From Methylophilaceae bacterium UBA6140 (lineage in GTDB: Bacteria; Pseudomonadota; Gammaproteobacteria; Burkholderiales; Methylophilaceae): a stretch of DNA of 13,981 nucleotides. Made by a program: the position numbers and the translations under genes. Positions 1-8,333 of this stretch are shown here, in pieces (positions within the stretch are counted from its first letter, which is position 1; each line of letters starts with the position of its first letter). The notes under the pieces were generated by a model. That model had not been told where the DNA came from. It made no database searches and worked only from the letters and a program-made list of their open reading frames with translations. The stretch is taken from NCBI GenBank assembly GCA_002423265.1, contig DIVE01000143.1:327-14307 (forward strand). Reading direction: 5' to 3'.

Positions 1-398
1 CCATCATCGGCGTCATTATCGGTGAAGGCGGCTCCGGCGGCGCGCTGGCGCTGGGCGTGGTCGACCACCTGATGATGCTGCAATACGCGACCTATTCCGT
101 CATCTCGCCCGAAGGCTGTGCGTCGATTCTGTGGAAGAGTGCCGAGCAGGCCTCCGTTGCAGCCGAGACATTGGCCATCACTTCCTCTCGCCTGAAGACC
201 ATGGGCCTGATCGACCGCGTGGTGGCCGAGCCGATGGGCGGCGCGCATCGCGATCCCGAGCAGATGATGCAGACGCTGCGCCGTGCGCTGACCGACGAGC
301 TGGCAAGATTGCAGGCGAAACCGGTGCCTGACCTGCTGGAAACCCGTATCGACAAGCTCATGAGCTACGGCAAGTTCAAAGAAACCGCAGTCAAGTAG
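1..398 (+). CDS. accA: Acetyl-CoA carboxylase carboxyltransferase subunit alpha, C-terminal part (5' end outside window)
   Basis: This is the last 131 or so codons of the alpha subunit of the acetyl-CoA carboxylase carboxyltransferase. With the beta subunit AccD it moves the carboxyl group from biotin-BCCP to acetyl-CoA, making malonyl-CoA for fatty-acid synthesis in the cytoplasm. The open frame enters the window at base 3 and reads [19 protein letters not shown]. This is the glycine-rich stretch of the crotonase-like AccA fold that helps form the CoA/oxyanion site. Further on, [15 protein letters not shown] and the ending [10 protein letters not shown] are typical of AccA C-termini. An in-frame ATG lies at base 57, but homology continues upstream of it, so the gene is cut by the window edge and not short. 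tilS follows 74 nt downstream on the same strand, a frequent arrangement in proteobacteria. The identification is secure. Confidence 0.95.
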   Translation, partial: IIGVIIGEGGSGGALALGVVDHLMMLQYATYSVISPEGCASILWKSAEQASVAAETLAITSSRLKTMGLIDRVVAEPMGGAHRDPEQMMQTLRRALTDELARLQAKPVPDLLETRIDKLMSYGKFKETAVK

Positions 399-472
399 TG
401 CGCTGACCGTGCATCAGGCGGAACCCTGCTTTGTCTGATCGACGCCTTTCATCTTCAAAGCGGGGTGCAGCC

Positions 473-1834
473 ATGCGCCTGCCGTCCTCCCCGGTCTGCC
501 ACCTGTCATCGCTGGTGGCGGCCAATCTCCGCAATATCGCCATTCCCGGCCGCAAGCTGACGCTGGCATTCAGCGGCGGGCTCGATTCGCGCGTGCTCTT
601 GCAGTTGCTTACCGCGCTGAGACCATCTTCCGGATTCGAGCTCGATGCCATGCATGTGCATCATGGGCTCAGCCCCAATGCCGACACATGGGCGGAGTTC
701 TGCCGCAGAACCTGCGAGAGCCTCGATGTGCCGTTGGCCGTGGTGCATGTCGAAGTGTCGCGCGACAGCGGCCTCGGCGTGGAGGCCGCTGCCCGGCAAT
801 CGCGGTATGAGGCCTTGCTCTCGACGCAAAGCCATTTCATCATGCTGGCGCATCATCAGGACGATCAGGCCGAAACCCTGCTGCTGCAACTGCTGCGCGG
901 CTCGGGCGTCAAGGGGCTGGCTGCGATGGCAGCAGAGGATGATGCGCGCCGCATCGTCCGCCCTTTGCTCGAGGTGCCGCAGGAGGCCTTGCGTGAATAC
1001 GCCATTGCCAACAAGCTGCAGTGGATCGAGGACGAAAGCAACGAGGATACCCGCTACGATCGCAACTACCTGCGCCACGAAGTGCTGCCGGTGATCGAGC
1101 GCCGGTTCAAGCGGGCAAGCAAGTTGCTGGCAAGAACTGCCAGACACATGGCCGAGACTGCGCTGCTGCTGGATGAATTGGCAGCCATCGATGCCGCAAA
1201 CCCCTTCCGCGACCAGGCCGCCGGATTCGACCTTGCCGGCTCAAGGCGGATGTTGCCGCTGTCATCGCTGCAAGCCCTGAACCTGCCGCGCGCGCGCAAC
1301 CTGCTGCGCTGGTGGCTTTCACTGAACGGCCTGGAGATGCCGAGCGCCTCCCGGCTTGAAGAAATGCTGAATCAGCTGCTGAGCGCGCGTGCCGATGCGG
1401 TGATCAGTGTCAATGTTGGCAAGGATGCGACCCTGCGGCGCTACCAGGATGCGGTCTATCTTGAACGCCGCCACAATGATGAGCCGGTCTCGCTGTTGTG
1501 GAGCGGGCAGCGCGAGTTGCAACTGCCCGATGGCAGCCGCCTCACCTTCGAGAAGATGTCGGGGCAGGGGCTTGCTTGCGAGCGTCTGGGTGCGGACAAG
1601 CTGCGCATCGCCAGTCGCGAGGGCGGCGAACGCTTCAAGCCTGATGCAAAAAGGCCGACGCGCACCCTCAAGCATCTGTTGCAGGAAGCCAATATTCCGC
1701 CCTGGGAGCGCCAGAGAATTCCGTTGATCTATCTGGATGACGCGTTGGCAGTGGTGCCGGGCATCGGCGTGGCGGCAGATTTTCAGGCAGAGGATACCGA
1801 GACCGGGCTGGTCATCGGCTGGCACCCGCAATAG
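473..1834 (+). CDS. tilS: tRNA(Ile)-lysidine synthetase TilS
   Basis: TilS is the cytoplasmic enzyme that uses ATP to join lysine to C34 of the CAU anticodon of a minor tRNA-Ile. This changes the tRNA to isoleucine identity and AUA decoding. With the ATG at 473 the protein has 453 residues, close to the usual 430-450. The N-type ATP-pyrophosphatase PP-loop SGGLDS is at residues 34-39, and the family block AHHQDDQAET begins near residue 126. The C-terminal TilS domain ends with RTLKHLLQEANIPPWERQR, a typical tRNA-binding segment. An alternative in-frame TTG start at 431 would add 14 residues (SDRRLSSSKRGAA and so on) that do not look conserved. GGGG about 8 nt before the ATG could serve as a weak ribosome site. 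The stop is only 16 nt from the stop of convergent tesA, and I see no clear terminator between them. Confidence 0.93.
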   Translation: MRLPSSPVCHLSSLVAANLRNIAIPGRKLTLAFSGGLDSRVLLQLLTALRPSSGFELDAMHVHHGLSPNADTWAEFCRRTCESLDVPLAVVHVEVSRDSGLGVEAAARQSRYEALLSTQSHFIMLAHHQDDQAETLLLQLLRGSGVKGLAAMAAEDDARRIVRPLLEVPQEALREYAIANKLQWIEDESNEDTRYDRNYLRHEVLPVIERRFKRASKLLARTARHMAETALLLDELAAIDAANPFRDQAAGFDLAGSRRMLPLSSLQALNLPRARNLLRWWLSLNGLEMPSASRLEEMLNQLLSARADAVISVNVGKDATLRRYQDAVYLERRHNDEPVSLLWSGQRELQLPDGSRLTFEKMSGQGLACERLGADKLRIASREGGERFKPDAKRPTRTLKHLLQEANIPPWERQRIPLIYLDDALAVVPGIGVAADFQAEDTETGLVIGWHPQ

Positions 1835-1850
1835 CAGGCGGTTCTGATGA

Positions 1851-2525
1851 CTATCTTTTTGCCGTGAGCGGCCTGAACTGCGGTGCCAGTATGCGCCAGA
1901 CATTTTCCAGCAGTATCGGTTGCGCGGCAGCGGTCGGATGCAAACCATCCTCCTGCATCAAATCCGCCTTGCCGGCAACGCCTTCGAGCAGAAATGGAAC
2001 CAGCGCCAGTTGGTATTGTTTTGCCAACTGACTGTAACTTTCCCTGAACTCCTGCGTGTAACGGGGGCCATAGTTGGGTGGAATCAAGATGCCGAGCAGG
2101 GCGACTCTGGCGCCGGATTGCTGACTCGACTCGATCATCGCGGTCAGGTTCTGCCGCAACTCCCGGACCGGCAGACCGCGCAGACCGTCATTGCCGCCAA
2201 GCTGCAGCAGCACCAGATCGGGCGTGTGCTGCGTCAGCAGTTGTTGCAGGCGGCTACGCCCGCCGCTGGTGGTTTCGCCGCTGGTGCTGGCGTTGATGAC
2301 GCGATAACGGCCGGGCTGCTGCTGATCCAGTTTTTGTTGCAACAGGGCGACCCAACCCTGGTCGCGCGGGATGCCATAGGCGGCCGAGAGGCTGTCGCCC
2401 AGCACCAGCACGGTCGACCCAGCCCCGTTCGTGTTTTTGACCGGACTGGCCGTGACCGGGCCGGCAACGGCCAGCAGCAGTACCAGCACATATTTGAAAA
2501 AACGGAATCGGAAAACTTTGGACAT
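1851..2525 (-). CDS. tesA: Periplasmic SGNH/GDSL-family thioesterase/lysophospholipase (TesA-like arylesterase)
   Basis: This is a 224-residue SGNH hydrolase of the TesA (thioesterase I / protease I / lysophospholipase L1) family. The catalytic blocks are all visible: GDSLS with nucleophile Ser45, block II glycine in SGET (Gly83), block III GGND (Asn112), and DGLHP carrying Asp193 and His196. The N-terminus has basic residues followed by a hydrophobic stretch (YVLVLLLAVAGPVTA), a signal peptide probably cleaved near residue 26. The product is therefore periplasmic. The frame stays open upstream to about 2789, but the signal peptide and a good ribosome site (AAAAGG, 7 nt before) fix the start at ATG 2525. 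That ribosome site lies inside codons 3-5 of the divergent ybbA. In E. coli tesA also sits divergently beside ybbAP, and the three products have been reported to act together. The natural substrate here is unknown. Confidence 0.92.
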   Translation of the reverse strand: MSKVFRFRFFKYVLVLLLAVAGPVTASPVKNTNGAGSTVLVLGDSLSAAYGIPRDQGWVALLQQKLDQQQPGRYRVINASTSGETTSGGRSRLQQLLTQHTPDLVLLQLGGNDGLRGLPVRELRQNLTAMIESSQQSGARVALLGILIPPNYGPRYTQEFRESYSQLAKQYQLALVPFLLEGVAGKADLMQEDGLHPTAAAQPILLENVWRILAPQFRPLTAKR

Positions 2526-3222
2526 GCACAAACCTTTTGCTGTTGAAGCGATATCACTGAATAAACATGTTAGCAGTAGCGAAGCCCGGCTGACGATACT
2601 GGAAAATCTGGACCTTGCCGTGCCGCACGGGGAGCGCCTTGCCATCGTCGGCCGTTCGGGTTCGGGAAAATCCACCCTGCTCGGACTGCTTGCCGGGTTG
2701 GACAGCCCCAGTAGCGGAAAAGTGCTGGTGGACGGCATCGAGATCAGTAGCCTCGATGAGGATGGGCGTGCAGCGGTGCGCGGCCGCAAGATGGGTTTTG
2801 TTTTTCAATCTTTCCAGTTGCTGCCTTCGCTCACCGCGCTCGAAAACGTCATGCTGCCCCTGCAACTCGCCGGCAACGACAATGCACAGTCTCAGGCAAA
2901 GGCGGCATTGGACAGGGTGGGGTTGAGTCAGCGTATGAGTCATTACCCCAGGCAGCTTTCAGGCGGCGAGCAGCAGCGTGTTGCCATCGCTCGCGCCCTG
3001 GCGCCGGAACCGGCGATCCTGTTCGCGGATGAACCGACGGGAAATCTGGATGCGGCGACCGGTCAGCAGATCATCGAGCTCCTGTTCAGTCTCAATACCG
3101 AAGACGGCACGACCTTGATCCTGGTCACGCACGACAACACGCTGGCCGCCGGTTGCCGGCGCCGTCTGCTGTTGAATGGCGGCAAGCTCGATGAGATGCG
3201 CGGTGAGGAGCTTGTCGCATGA
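2524..3222 (+). CDS. ybbA: ABC transporter ATP-binding protein, YbbA/LolD/MacB type
   Basis: This cytoplasmic nucleotide-binding subunit has 232 residues and powers the permease encoded next to it. All ABC motifs are present: Walker [10 protein letters not shown] (43-51), Q-loop FVFQ (Gln95), signature LSGGEQQ (145-151), Walker B ILFADEP (165-171) followed by TGNLD, and H-loop VTHD (His203). The sequence is closest to the LolD/MacB/YbbA branch, whose transporters are mechanotransmitters and do not carry substrate through the membrane. The frame is open back to 2431, but that part is antisense to the tesA signal peptide and is not YbbA-like. ATG 2524 gives the length normal for YbbA. Its start codon overlaps the divergent tesA start in a single CATG. 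Its stop overlaps the permease start as ATGA, so the two are translationally coupled. LolD is excluded by the neighbours: an 834-residue YbbP-type permease and tesA. Confidence 0.92.
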   Translation: MHKPFAVEAISLNKHVSSSEARLTILENLDLAVPHGERLAIVGRSGSGKSTLLGLLAGLDSPSSGKVLVDGIEISSLDEDGRAAVRGRKMGFVFQSFQLLPSLTALENVMLPLQLAGNDNAQSQAKAALDRVGLSQRMSHYPRQLSGGEQQRVAIARALAPEPAILFADEPTGNLDAATGQQIIELLFSLNTEDGTTLILVTHDNTLAAGCRRRLLLNGGKLDEMRGEELVA

Positions 3223-5723
3223 ACGCCGCCGGTCTTGCGTGGCGGCAACTGAAAAGTCACTGGTCGGCAGGCGATATCCGGGTTCTGATGCTGGCGCTGG
3301 TTCTGGCGGTGACGGCGACGACCTCGGTCGGTTTTTTTACCGATCGCGTTGAAAGTGCGCTCGAGCGGCAGGGCGCCATGCTTTTGGGCGGCGATCTGCT
3401 GGTTTCCGGGGCAAAACCACTGGCAGAAAATTACCGGCTGGAGGCAGAGCGATTGCAGCTGGCTTCAACCGCGACTGTGGAATTTCCCAGCATGGTGTTG
3501 CACGGCGAGCGCACTCAGTTTGCCGAAATCAAGGCGGTAGGCGCAGGCTTCCCGTTGCGCGGCGAGCTGGTGATCTCCGATCAGGTAGCCGTGGCGGGCG
3601 TGACGCCAGGTGCGCTACCCGCCGCAGAAATTCCCGCTGCGGGCACGGTCTGGGTGGAACCCAGACTCGCTAAGCTGCTGGACCTGAAGGTCGGTGACAC
3701 GGTGAGTGTCGGCGAACGTGAAATGCCGGTCAGCGCGATTCTGGAACGCGAAAATTCCCGTGGCGGCGATATGTTCAGCTTTGCACCGCGCTTGATGATG
3801 AATCTGGACGATGTTGCGGCAACCGGTCTGATTCAATACGGCAGCCGCGTGAAATATCAATTTCTGGTCGCGGGCGACGTGCGCAAGGTCGGCGAATACG
3901 CCGTCTGGGCGAACAAGGTTGCGGCCAGGGGTGAGCGGGTGCAGGACGTCAGTGCTGCGCGCCCGGAAATCCGTAGCGCGCTGGAGAAGGCCCGGCAGTT
4001 TCTCGGCCTCTCGACCATGGTGGCGGTGATCCTGGCGATTGTCGCCATGTTTCTCGCCAGCCTGCCGCATGTGCAGCGCAGTCTCGATACCTATGCGCTG
4101 ATGCGTTGCTTCGGCGCATCGAAGGCGCTGATCATGAAGATATTGCTCTGGCAGACTTTCATGATCGGCTTTCTGGGCAGTCTGCTCGGCTGCCTGCTCG
4201 GCTATCTGGCACAGGCCGGGCTGGCCGCGCTGGCGGGCAGCCTGTTTCTTGAAGCGCTGCCGGCGCCGGGCTGGATGCCGCTGTTGAGCGGTATGGGTTT
4301 GGGCCTGTTGACCATGCTGGCCGTCATCTGGCCGCATCTGGCCGGATTGCGCGATGTGCCGGCCTTGCGCATTCTGCGCAGGGATGCCGGCGATATCGAC
4401 AGACGCGCCTGGGCCGGATATTTGCCCATCACGCTGGTTATTGCCGCCATGATTTTCTGGCATGCCGGCAGTTTCAAGCTGGGCGGTGCCACCTTGCTGA
4501 TATTCATCGGCCTGCTGTCCTTGACGGCATTGCTGGCAATGTTCGGCAATCAGGTATTGCAACGCTTGCCGGTCAGCAAGGCCAGTGCCTGGAAACTCGG
4601 GCTGGCCGGCCTCAAGCGTCGGCCTCTGATGGCGATTGCGCAGGTGGCAGGCTTCAGCCTGGGCCTGATGGCGCTTATTCTGCTGGCACTGGTGCGCGGC
4701 GACCTGCTCAACAACTGGCAGGCATCGTTGCCTGCGGATGCGCCCAACCGCTTCATCATCAACATCCAGCCGCATCAGGTCGAAGGCGTGAAGTCTTTTT
4801 TCACCGAAGCCGGCATTGCCGACGCGGAAGTGTTTCCGATGGTGCGCGGACGACTGGTGGCGGTCAACGGCGAGCCGCTGGACACCACGAAGTACGACGA
4901 CGAACGCGCGCGCCGTCTGGCCGAACGCGAATTCAATCTGTCATGGGCGGCCAACATGCAGGCTGACAACCAGATGCTGGAAGGCCGCTGGTGGACGGAG
5001 GCCGAGCACGGTCAGCCATTGCTGTCGCTGGAGCAGGATTTGTCGGAGACGCTTGGCCTGAAGCTGGGAGACCGGCTGCGCTACGACATCGCCGGCAGCA
5101 TGCTGGAAGTCACGGTGACCAGTATCCGCAAGGTGGAGTGGGATACCATGCGGGCAAACTTTTTTGCCGTGATGCCGCCGGGCCTGCTGGAAGACTATCC
5201 GGCCAGTTACATCAGCAGCTTTTATCTGCCCCTGGGCCAGGATCAGTCGCTGAACAGGCTGGTGCAGGATTTCAGCAATCTGACGGTGATTGATGTCGCT
5301 GCGCTGATGGAGCAGGTGCGCGGCATCATGACCAAAATGACCCATGCCATCGAATATGTATTCATTTTCGGGCTGCTGGCAGGTCTTGCAGTGCTTTATG
5401 CGGCACTGGTGGCGAGCAGGGATGAACGTGTGCGTGAGGCCATGCTGCTGCGTGTGCTGGGCGCATCCAACCGGCAGATCGTATTGGCCGGTCTCGCGGA
5501 GTTTTTATCTATCGGTATGGTTTCGGCGCTGGTGGCCACGCTTGCCGCGAGTGCGCTGGCCTGGTATGTCAGCGTGCATCTGCTTAACATCGGCTATCAA
5601 TTCAATCTGCTGCTGGCCTTGCTGGCTTTTGCCGGTGCTTCTGTTCTGGTGCCCTTTGCCGCCTGGCTGGGTATGCGCGGTTTTTTGCGTTTATCCCCAC
5701 GGCAATTGCTGCAGAGCGTGTAA
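3219..5723 (+). CDS. ybbP: ABC transporter permease, YbbP-type with two FtsX domains
   Basis: An inner-membrane permease of 834 residues, similar in size to E. coli YbbP (about 800). I count about ten hydrophobic segments. The first is at 20-40. A soluble periplasmic MacB-PCD-like domain follows, to about 260. Then come six segments from about 266 to 492, including a FtsX motif region (DTYALMRCFGASKALIMK). A second large soluble domain spans roughly 500-705, and three segments close the protein (710-820), with a second FtsX hallmark VREAMLLRVLGASNRQIVLAG. The duplicated core means one polypeptide supplies both halves, so with a YbbA dimer it would form the full transporter. The gene begins inside the ybbA stop codon (ATGA). 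Given the divergent tesA, a role in moving or presenting hydrophobic compounds or lysolipids to TesA at the periplasmic face is plausible, but it is inferred from the family, not visible here. Confidence 0.9.
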   Translation: MNAAGLAWRQLKSHWSAGDIRVLMLALVLAVTATTSVGFFTDRVESALERQGAMLLGGDLLVSGAKPLAENYRLEAERLQLASTATVEFPSMVLHGERTQFAEIKAVGAGFPLRGELVISDQVAVAGVTPGALPAAEIPAAGTVWVEPRLAKLLDLKVGDTVSVGEREMPVSAILERENSRGGDMFSFAPRLMMNLDDVAATGLIQYGSRVKYQFLVAGDVRKVGEYAVWANKVAARGERVQDVSAARPEIRSALEKARQFLGLSTMVAVILAIVAMFLASLPHVQRSLDTYALMRCFGASKALIMKILLWQTFMIGFLGSLLGCLLGYLAQAGLAALAGSLFLEALPAPGWMPLLSGMGLGLLTMLAVIWPHLAGLRDVPALRILRRDAGDIDRRAWAGYLPITLVIAAMIFWHAGSFKLGGATLLIFIGLLSLTALLAMFGNQVLQRLPVSKASAWKLGLAGLKRRPLMAIAQVAGFSLGLMALILLALVRGDLLNNWQASLPADAPNRFIINIQPHQVEGVKSFFTEAGIADAEVFPMVRGRLVAVNGEPLDTTKYDDERARRLAEREFNLSWAANMQADNQMLEGRWWTEAEHGQPLLSLEQDLSETLGLKLGDRLRYDIAGSMLEVTVTSIRKVEWDTMRANFFAVMPPGLLEDYPASYISSFYLPLGQDQSLNRLVQDFSNLTVIDVAALMEQVRGIMTKMTHAIEYVFIFGLLAGLAVLYAALVASRDERVREAMLLRVLGASNRQIVLAGLAEFLSIGMVSALVATLAASALAWYVSVHLLNIGYQFNLLLALLAFAGASVLVPFAAWLGMRGFLRLSPRQLLQSV

Positions 5724-5729
5724 CAAATC

Positions 5730-5776
5730 TGGTTGCATGCAGCCATAGCAACCACGAAAGTGGTTGTATACAACCA
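5730..5776. promoter_or_regulatory. Tandem palindromes, candidate activator (UAS) or repressor operators
   Basis: Two related 16-bp palindromes lie just after the ybbP stop. TGGTTGCATGCAGCCA at 5730-5745 is imperfect; TGGTTGTATACAACCA at 5761-5776 is perfect. Their centres are 31 bp apart, close to three helical turns, so two dimers would bind the same DNA face. Between them CAACCAC and GTGGTTG (5749-5755 and 5760-5766) can also pair around a GAAA loop. The palindromes lie about 110-160 bp before the inferred sigma-54 start near 5889, which is where enhancer-binding proteins usually bind. The NtrC-type regulator encoded at 8334 is the obvious candidate. The TTGTATACAA core would also suit a GntR-family (FCD) repressor, though no such gene is in the window. 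Confidence 0.6.
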
Positions 5777-5862
5777 GTCGTTGCGGTTAAACTGAGCAGC
5801 AGCCCAACTCATTCTAGAACCATGCCGCTGATTTTATTGATTTTTTTATATTATTTGATTGC

Positions 5863-5878
5863 TGGCACAGAACTTGAT
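5863..5878 (+). promoter_or_regulatory. Candidate sigma-54 (-24/-12) promoter of the TonB receptor gene
   Basis: TGGCACAGAACTTGAT matches the sigma-54 consensus TGGCACG-N4-TTGCW in the whole -24 block apart from its last base. It has correct spacing and TTG at -12, with A in place of the usual C. The predicted start is near 5889, giving a leader of about 34 nt with a good ribosome site (GGGAG) before ATG 5923. Very AT-rich DNA lies directly upstream. An IHF-like sequence (12 of 13 consensus positions, minus strand, 5848-5860) is there too, although it sits unusually close to the -24 box. The GC-to-GA change at -12 is the main weakness. Confidence 0.55.
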
Positions 5879-5922
5879 ACATCTTCTCTGATTAACAATT
5901 AATTAATAATCCGGGAGATTAC

Positions 5923-8319
5923 ATGCAGCACTCGCATTCATTTCAACGCAAGCTGGTTTCCGCATTGGTGGCCGGCCTGTTTGCAGCACCTGCCGCTTTT
6001 GCCGAAGAAACGGTCAAGACCGAGAAAATCGAAGTGATCAGCACTACGCCGTTGCCGGGCATCGGTTTGCCGATTGAGCTGGTGCCTGCCAATGTGCAGG
6101 TGGTAAAGGGCGAGGAGTTGAAGCAGCAGCAAAGTCTGACCATCGCCGATTACATGAACAATAATCTGCTCGGCGTCAGCGTCAACGAAACGCAGAATAA
6201 CCCTTATCAGCCCGATATTCTGTTTCGCGGCTTTACCGCTTCTCCCTTGCTGGGCACACCGCAAGGTTTGTCGGTTTTTCAGGATGGCGTGCGCATCAAT
6301 GAACCTTTCGGCGATGCGGTAAACTGGGATTTGATCCCGAGCAACGCGATTGCCGGCATCAATCTTATTCCAGGCTCCAACCCTGTGTTCGGCCTCAATA
6401 CGCTTGGCGGTTCGCTATCGATTACTACCAAGAACGGCCGCACCCATCAGGGCGGTGCGGTTGAGGCGACTACCGGCTCATGGGGTCGCAAGACCGGCGG
6501 CGTGGAGTTCGGCGGTGTAACCCCGGACGGCTCGGTCGATTATTTCATTGCCGGTAGTTATTTCGACGAAGATGGCTGGCGCGATTACTCTCCTTCGCAA
6601 GTCAAGCAGCTGTTCGGCAAGCTGGGCTGGCAGAACGAGACTTCCAGACTGGAGTTGAGCTACACCGGCGCCGATAACGACCTGATCGGTAACGGCCTGG
6701 TGCAGAAAGAGCTGATTGATGAATTCGGCCGCGACAGCATCAATACACGTCCGGACCAGACCAAAAACACGCTGTCCTTCCTTAATCTCAACGGTAGCCA
6801 CTGGATCAACGACGAAACCCAGTTATCGGCCAACATCTATTACCGCCAGTCTGATCGCAAGACGCTGAATGGCGACGGCAATGATGATTTCGATCTGGAT
6901 GATCTGGGCGATGAACTTGCGTTGGGGCGCGCTGCAACTTTATCCGAAGCGTATTACGAATGTGTGCTTGGTGCCGACGATGATGTTGCGGAGTTGGCAT
7001 GTAATGGCGCGCTCAACCGCAGCAAAACCAAGCAAAAAGGCTATGGTTTCAATGCACAGCTGGCGTTTAACCAGCCGCTGATGGGCAAGGCGAACCAGTT
7101 CATTATTGGTGGCGGTTATGATTATTCCAGAATCAAGTTCAATCAATCATCGGAGTTCGGCTTGCTGAACGAGACGCGCGGCGTTGACGGCCTGGGCATA
7201 GAAAGCGATGAGGCTGAAGTCGAGCTGCACGGCAAGACCCGCAGCTGGGGTGTTTTTGCGACCGATACCTTGTCGCTCAGCGATCAGTGGCATCTGACGC
7301 TCTCCGGCCGCTACAACCATATCAAGGTGGAAAACCGCGATCAGCTGATTCCTGATGTCTCCGACCCTGAGTCGCTGAGTGGCAATCATAGTTTTCATCG
7401 TTTCAATCCGGCAGTAGGTCTCAGCTATACGCCGAGCAAGGACCTGACGGTTTACGGTTCCTACAACGAGGGCATGCGTGCGCCGACTTCGATGGAGCTG
7501 GGCTGTGCCAACCCCGACCAGCCATGCAAGCTGCCCAATGCAATGGCAGGCGATCCGCCGCTGGAAAAAGTGGTTTCCAAGACCTATGAGCTGGGCGCGC
7601 GCGGCAACCTGACACCGGAAGTCAAATGGTCGGCGGCGGTATACCGTACCGTCAATCACGACGACATCCAGTTTATTGCCACCAACGCCACCAACGGCAT
7701 GGGCTATTTCGATAACGTCGGCAAGACCCGCCGCATGGGCCTCGATCTTGGTCTGGTCGGCAACATGGGCAAATTCAGCTGGGCTGCGGGTTACAGCTAC
7801 ATCAAGGCGACTTACGAGAGCGAGCTTGAGTTGGTCAATGAGGTCAATTCAACTTCCGAGGACGAGAAAATCCAGGTCAGCAAGGGCGATCGTCTGGCCA
7901 ACATCCCGGATCATGCCTTCAAGTTGCGCATGCAATACGATGTGACCCCCAACTGGAATATAGGCACCAATATCAATATGTTCTCGGATGTCTATGTTCG
8001 CGGCAACGAGAACAATGACCATCAGGCCGGGGTTGGTGTCAACAAGGATGGCGACGATGCTTACGAAGGTAAGGGCAAGCTGAGCGGTTATACCGTGGTC
8101 AATCTCGACACGCGCTACAAATTCGGCAACTCCGGCTGGCAGGCATTTGCCAAGGTCATCAACATCTTCGACAAGAAGTACTACACCGGGGGCATGCTGG
8201 GTGAAAACTGGCTCGAAGATGGCGCCTGGAGCGGCGAGGATGAACCTGCCATGCTGGTCATGCCGGGTGCGCCCCGCGCCGGCTGGATCGGTGTCCGCTA
8301 TGAGTTCGGTGGCAAGTAA
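5923..8319 (+). CDS. TonB-dependent outer-membrane receptor, substrate unknown
   Basis: A 798-residue TonB-dependent receptor. Residues 1-27 are a signal peptide (cleavage after AFA). A TonB-box-like EKIEVIS follows near 34-40. The plug domain runs to about 170 and carries typical blocks: ADYMNNNLLGVSVNE, ILFRGF, LSVFQDGVRINEPFGD, NTLGGSLSITTKNG. The rest is a beta-barrel ending VRYEFGGK. The receptor would import a ligand too big for porins, using energy from TonB-ExbBD, none of which is encoded here. The ligand cannot be read from the sequence. Notable are an acid-rich loop (DGNDDFDLDDLGDE, near 317-332) and two cysteine pairs (Cys347/Cys360 and Cys528/Cys535) that could form disulfides in outer loops. 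A strong ribosome site GGGAG precedes the ATG. A candidate sigma-54 promoter lies upstream and an NtrC-type regulator gene starts 14 nt downstream, so control by sigma-54 is likely and simple Fur control is less so. Confidence 0.9.
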   Translation: MQHSHSFQRKLVSALVAGLFAAPAAFAEETVKTEKIEVISTTPLPGIGLPIELVPANVQVVKGEELKQQQSLTIADYMNNNLLGVSVNETQNNPYQPDILFRGFTASPLLGTPQGLSVFQDGVRINEPFGDAVNWDLIPSNAIAGINLIPGSNPVFGLNTLGGSLSITTKNGRTHQGGAVEATTGSWGRKTGGVEFGGVTPDGSVDYFIAGSYFDEDGWRDYSPSQVKQLFGKLGWQNETSRLELSYTGADNDLIGNGLVQKELIDEFGRDSINTRPDQTKNTLSFLNLNGSHWINDETQLSANIYYRQSDRKTLNGDGNDDFDLDDLGDELALGRAATLSEAYYECVLGADDDVAELACNGALNRSKTKQKGYGFNAQLAFNQPLMGKANQFIIGGGYDYSRIKFNQSSEFGLLNETRGVDGLGIESDEAEVELHGKTRSWGVFATDTLSLSDQWHLTLSGRYNHIKVENRDQLIPDVSDPESLSGNHSFHRFNPAVGLSYTPSKDLTVYGSYNEGMRAPTSMELGCANPDQPCKLPNAMAGDPPLEKVVSKTYELGARGNLTPEVKWSAAVYRTVNHDDIQFIATNATNGMGYFDNVGKTRRMGLDLGLVGNMGKFSWAAGYSYIKATYESELELVNEVNSTSEDEKIQVSKGDRLANIPDHAFKLRMQYDVTPNWNIGTNINMFSDVYVRGNENNDHQAGVGVNKDGDDAYEGKGKLSGYTVVNLDTRYKFGNSGWQAFAKVINIFDKKYYTGGMLGENWLEDGAWSGEDEPAMLVMPGAPRAGWIGVRYEFGGK

Positions 8320-8333
8320 GCCATACTGACGAC

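Noticed and set aside
2431..2523. Upstream extension of the ybbA frame
   Set aside because: The 31 extra residues are antisense to the tesA signal peptide and the ATG at 2524 gives normal YbbA length.
2526..2789. Upstream extension of the tesA frame (88 extra codons)
   Set aside because: It is antisense to ybbA and would bury the signal peptide in the middle of the protein; ATG 2525 has a good ribosome site.
3615..4775. 386-codon open frame on the minus strand opposite ybbP
   Set aside because: It is antisense to a clear permease, its product is Gln/His-rich low-complexity sequence typical of a GC-rich shadow frame, and it has no family features.
5749..5770. Hairpin CAACCAC-GAAA-GTGGTTG as a ybbP terminator
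   Set aside because: No T-run follows; it fits better as part of the palindrome array.
5888..5910. Fur box upstream of the TonB receptor
   Set aside because: The ATTAATTAATAAT stretch is only AT-rich and does not fit the 19-bp Fur palindrome convincingly.
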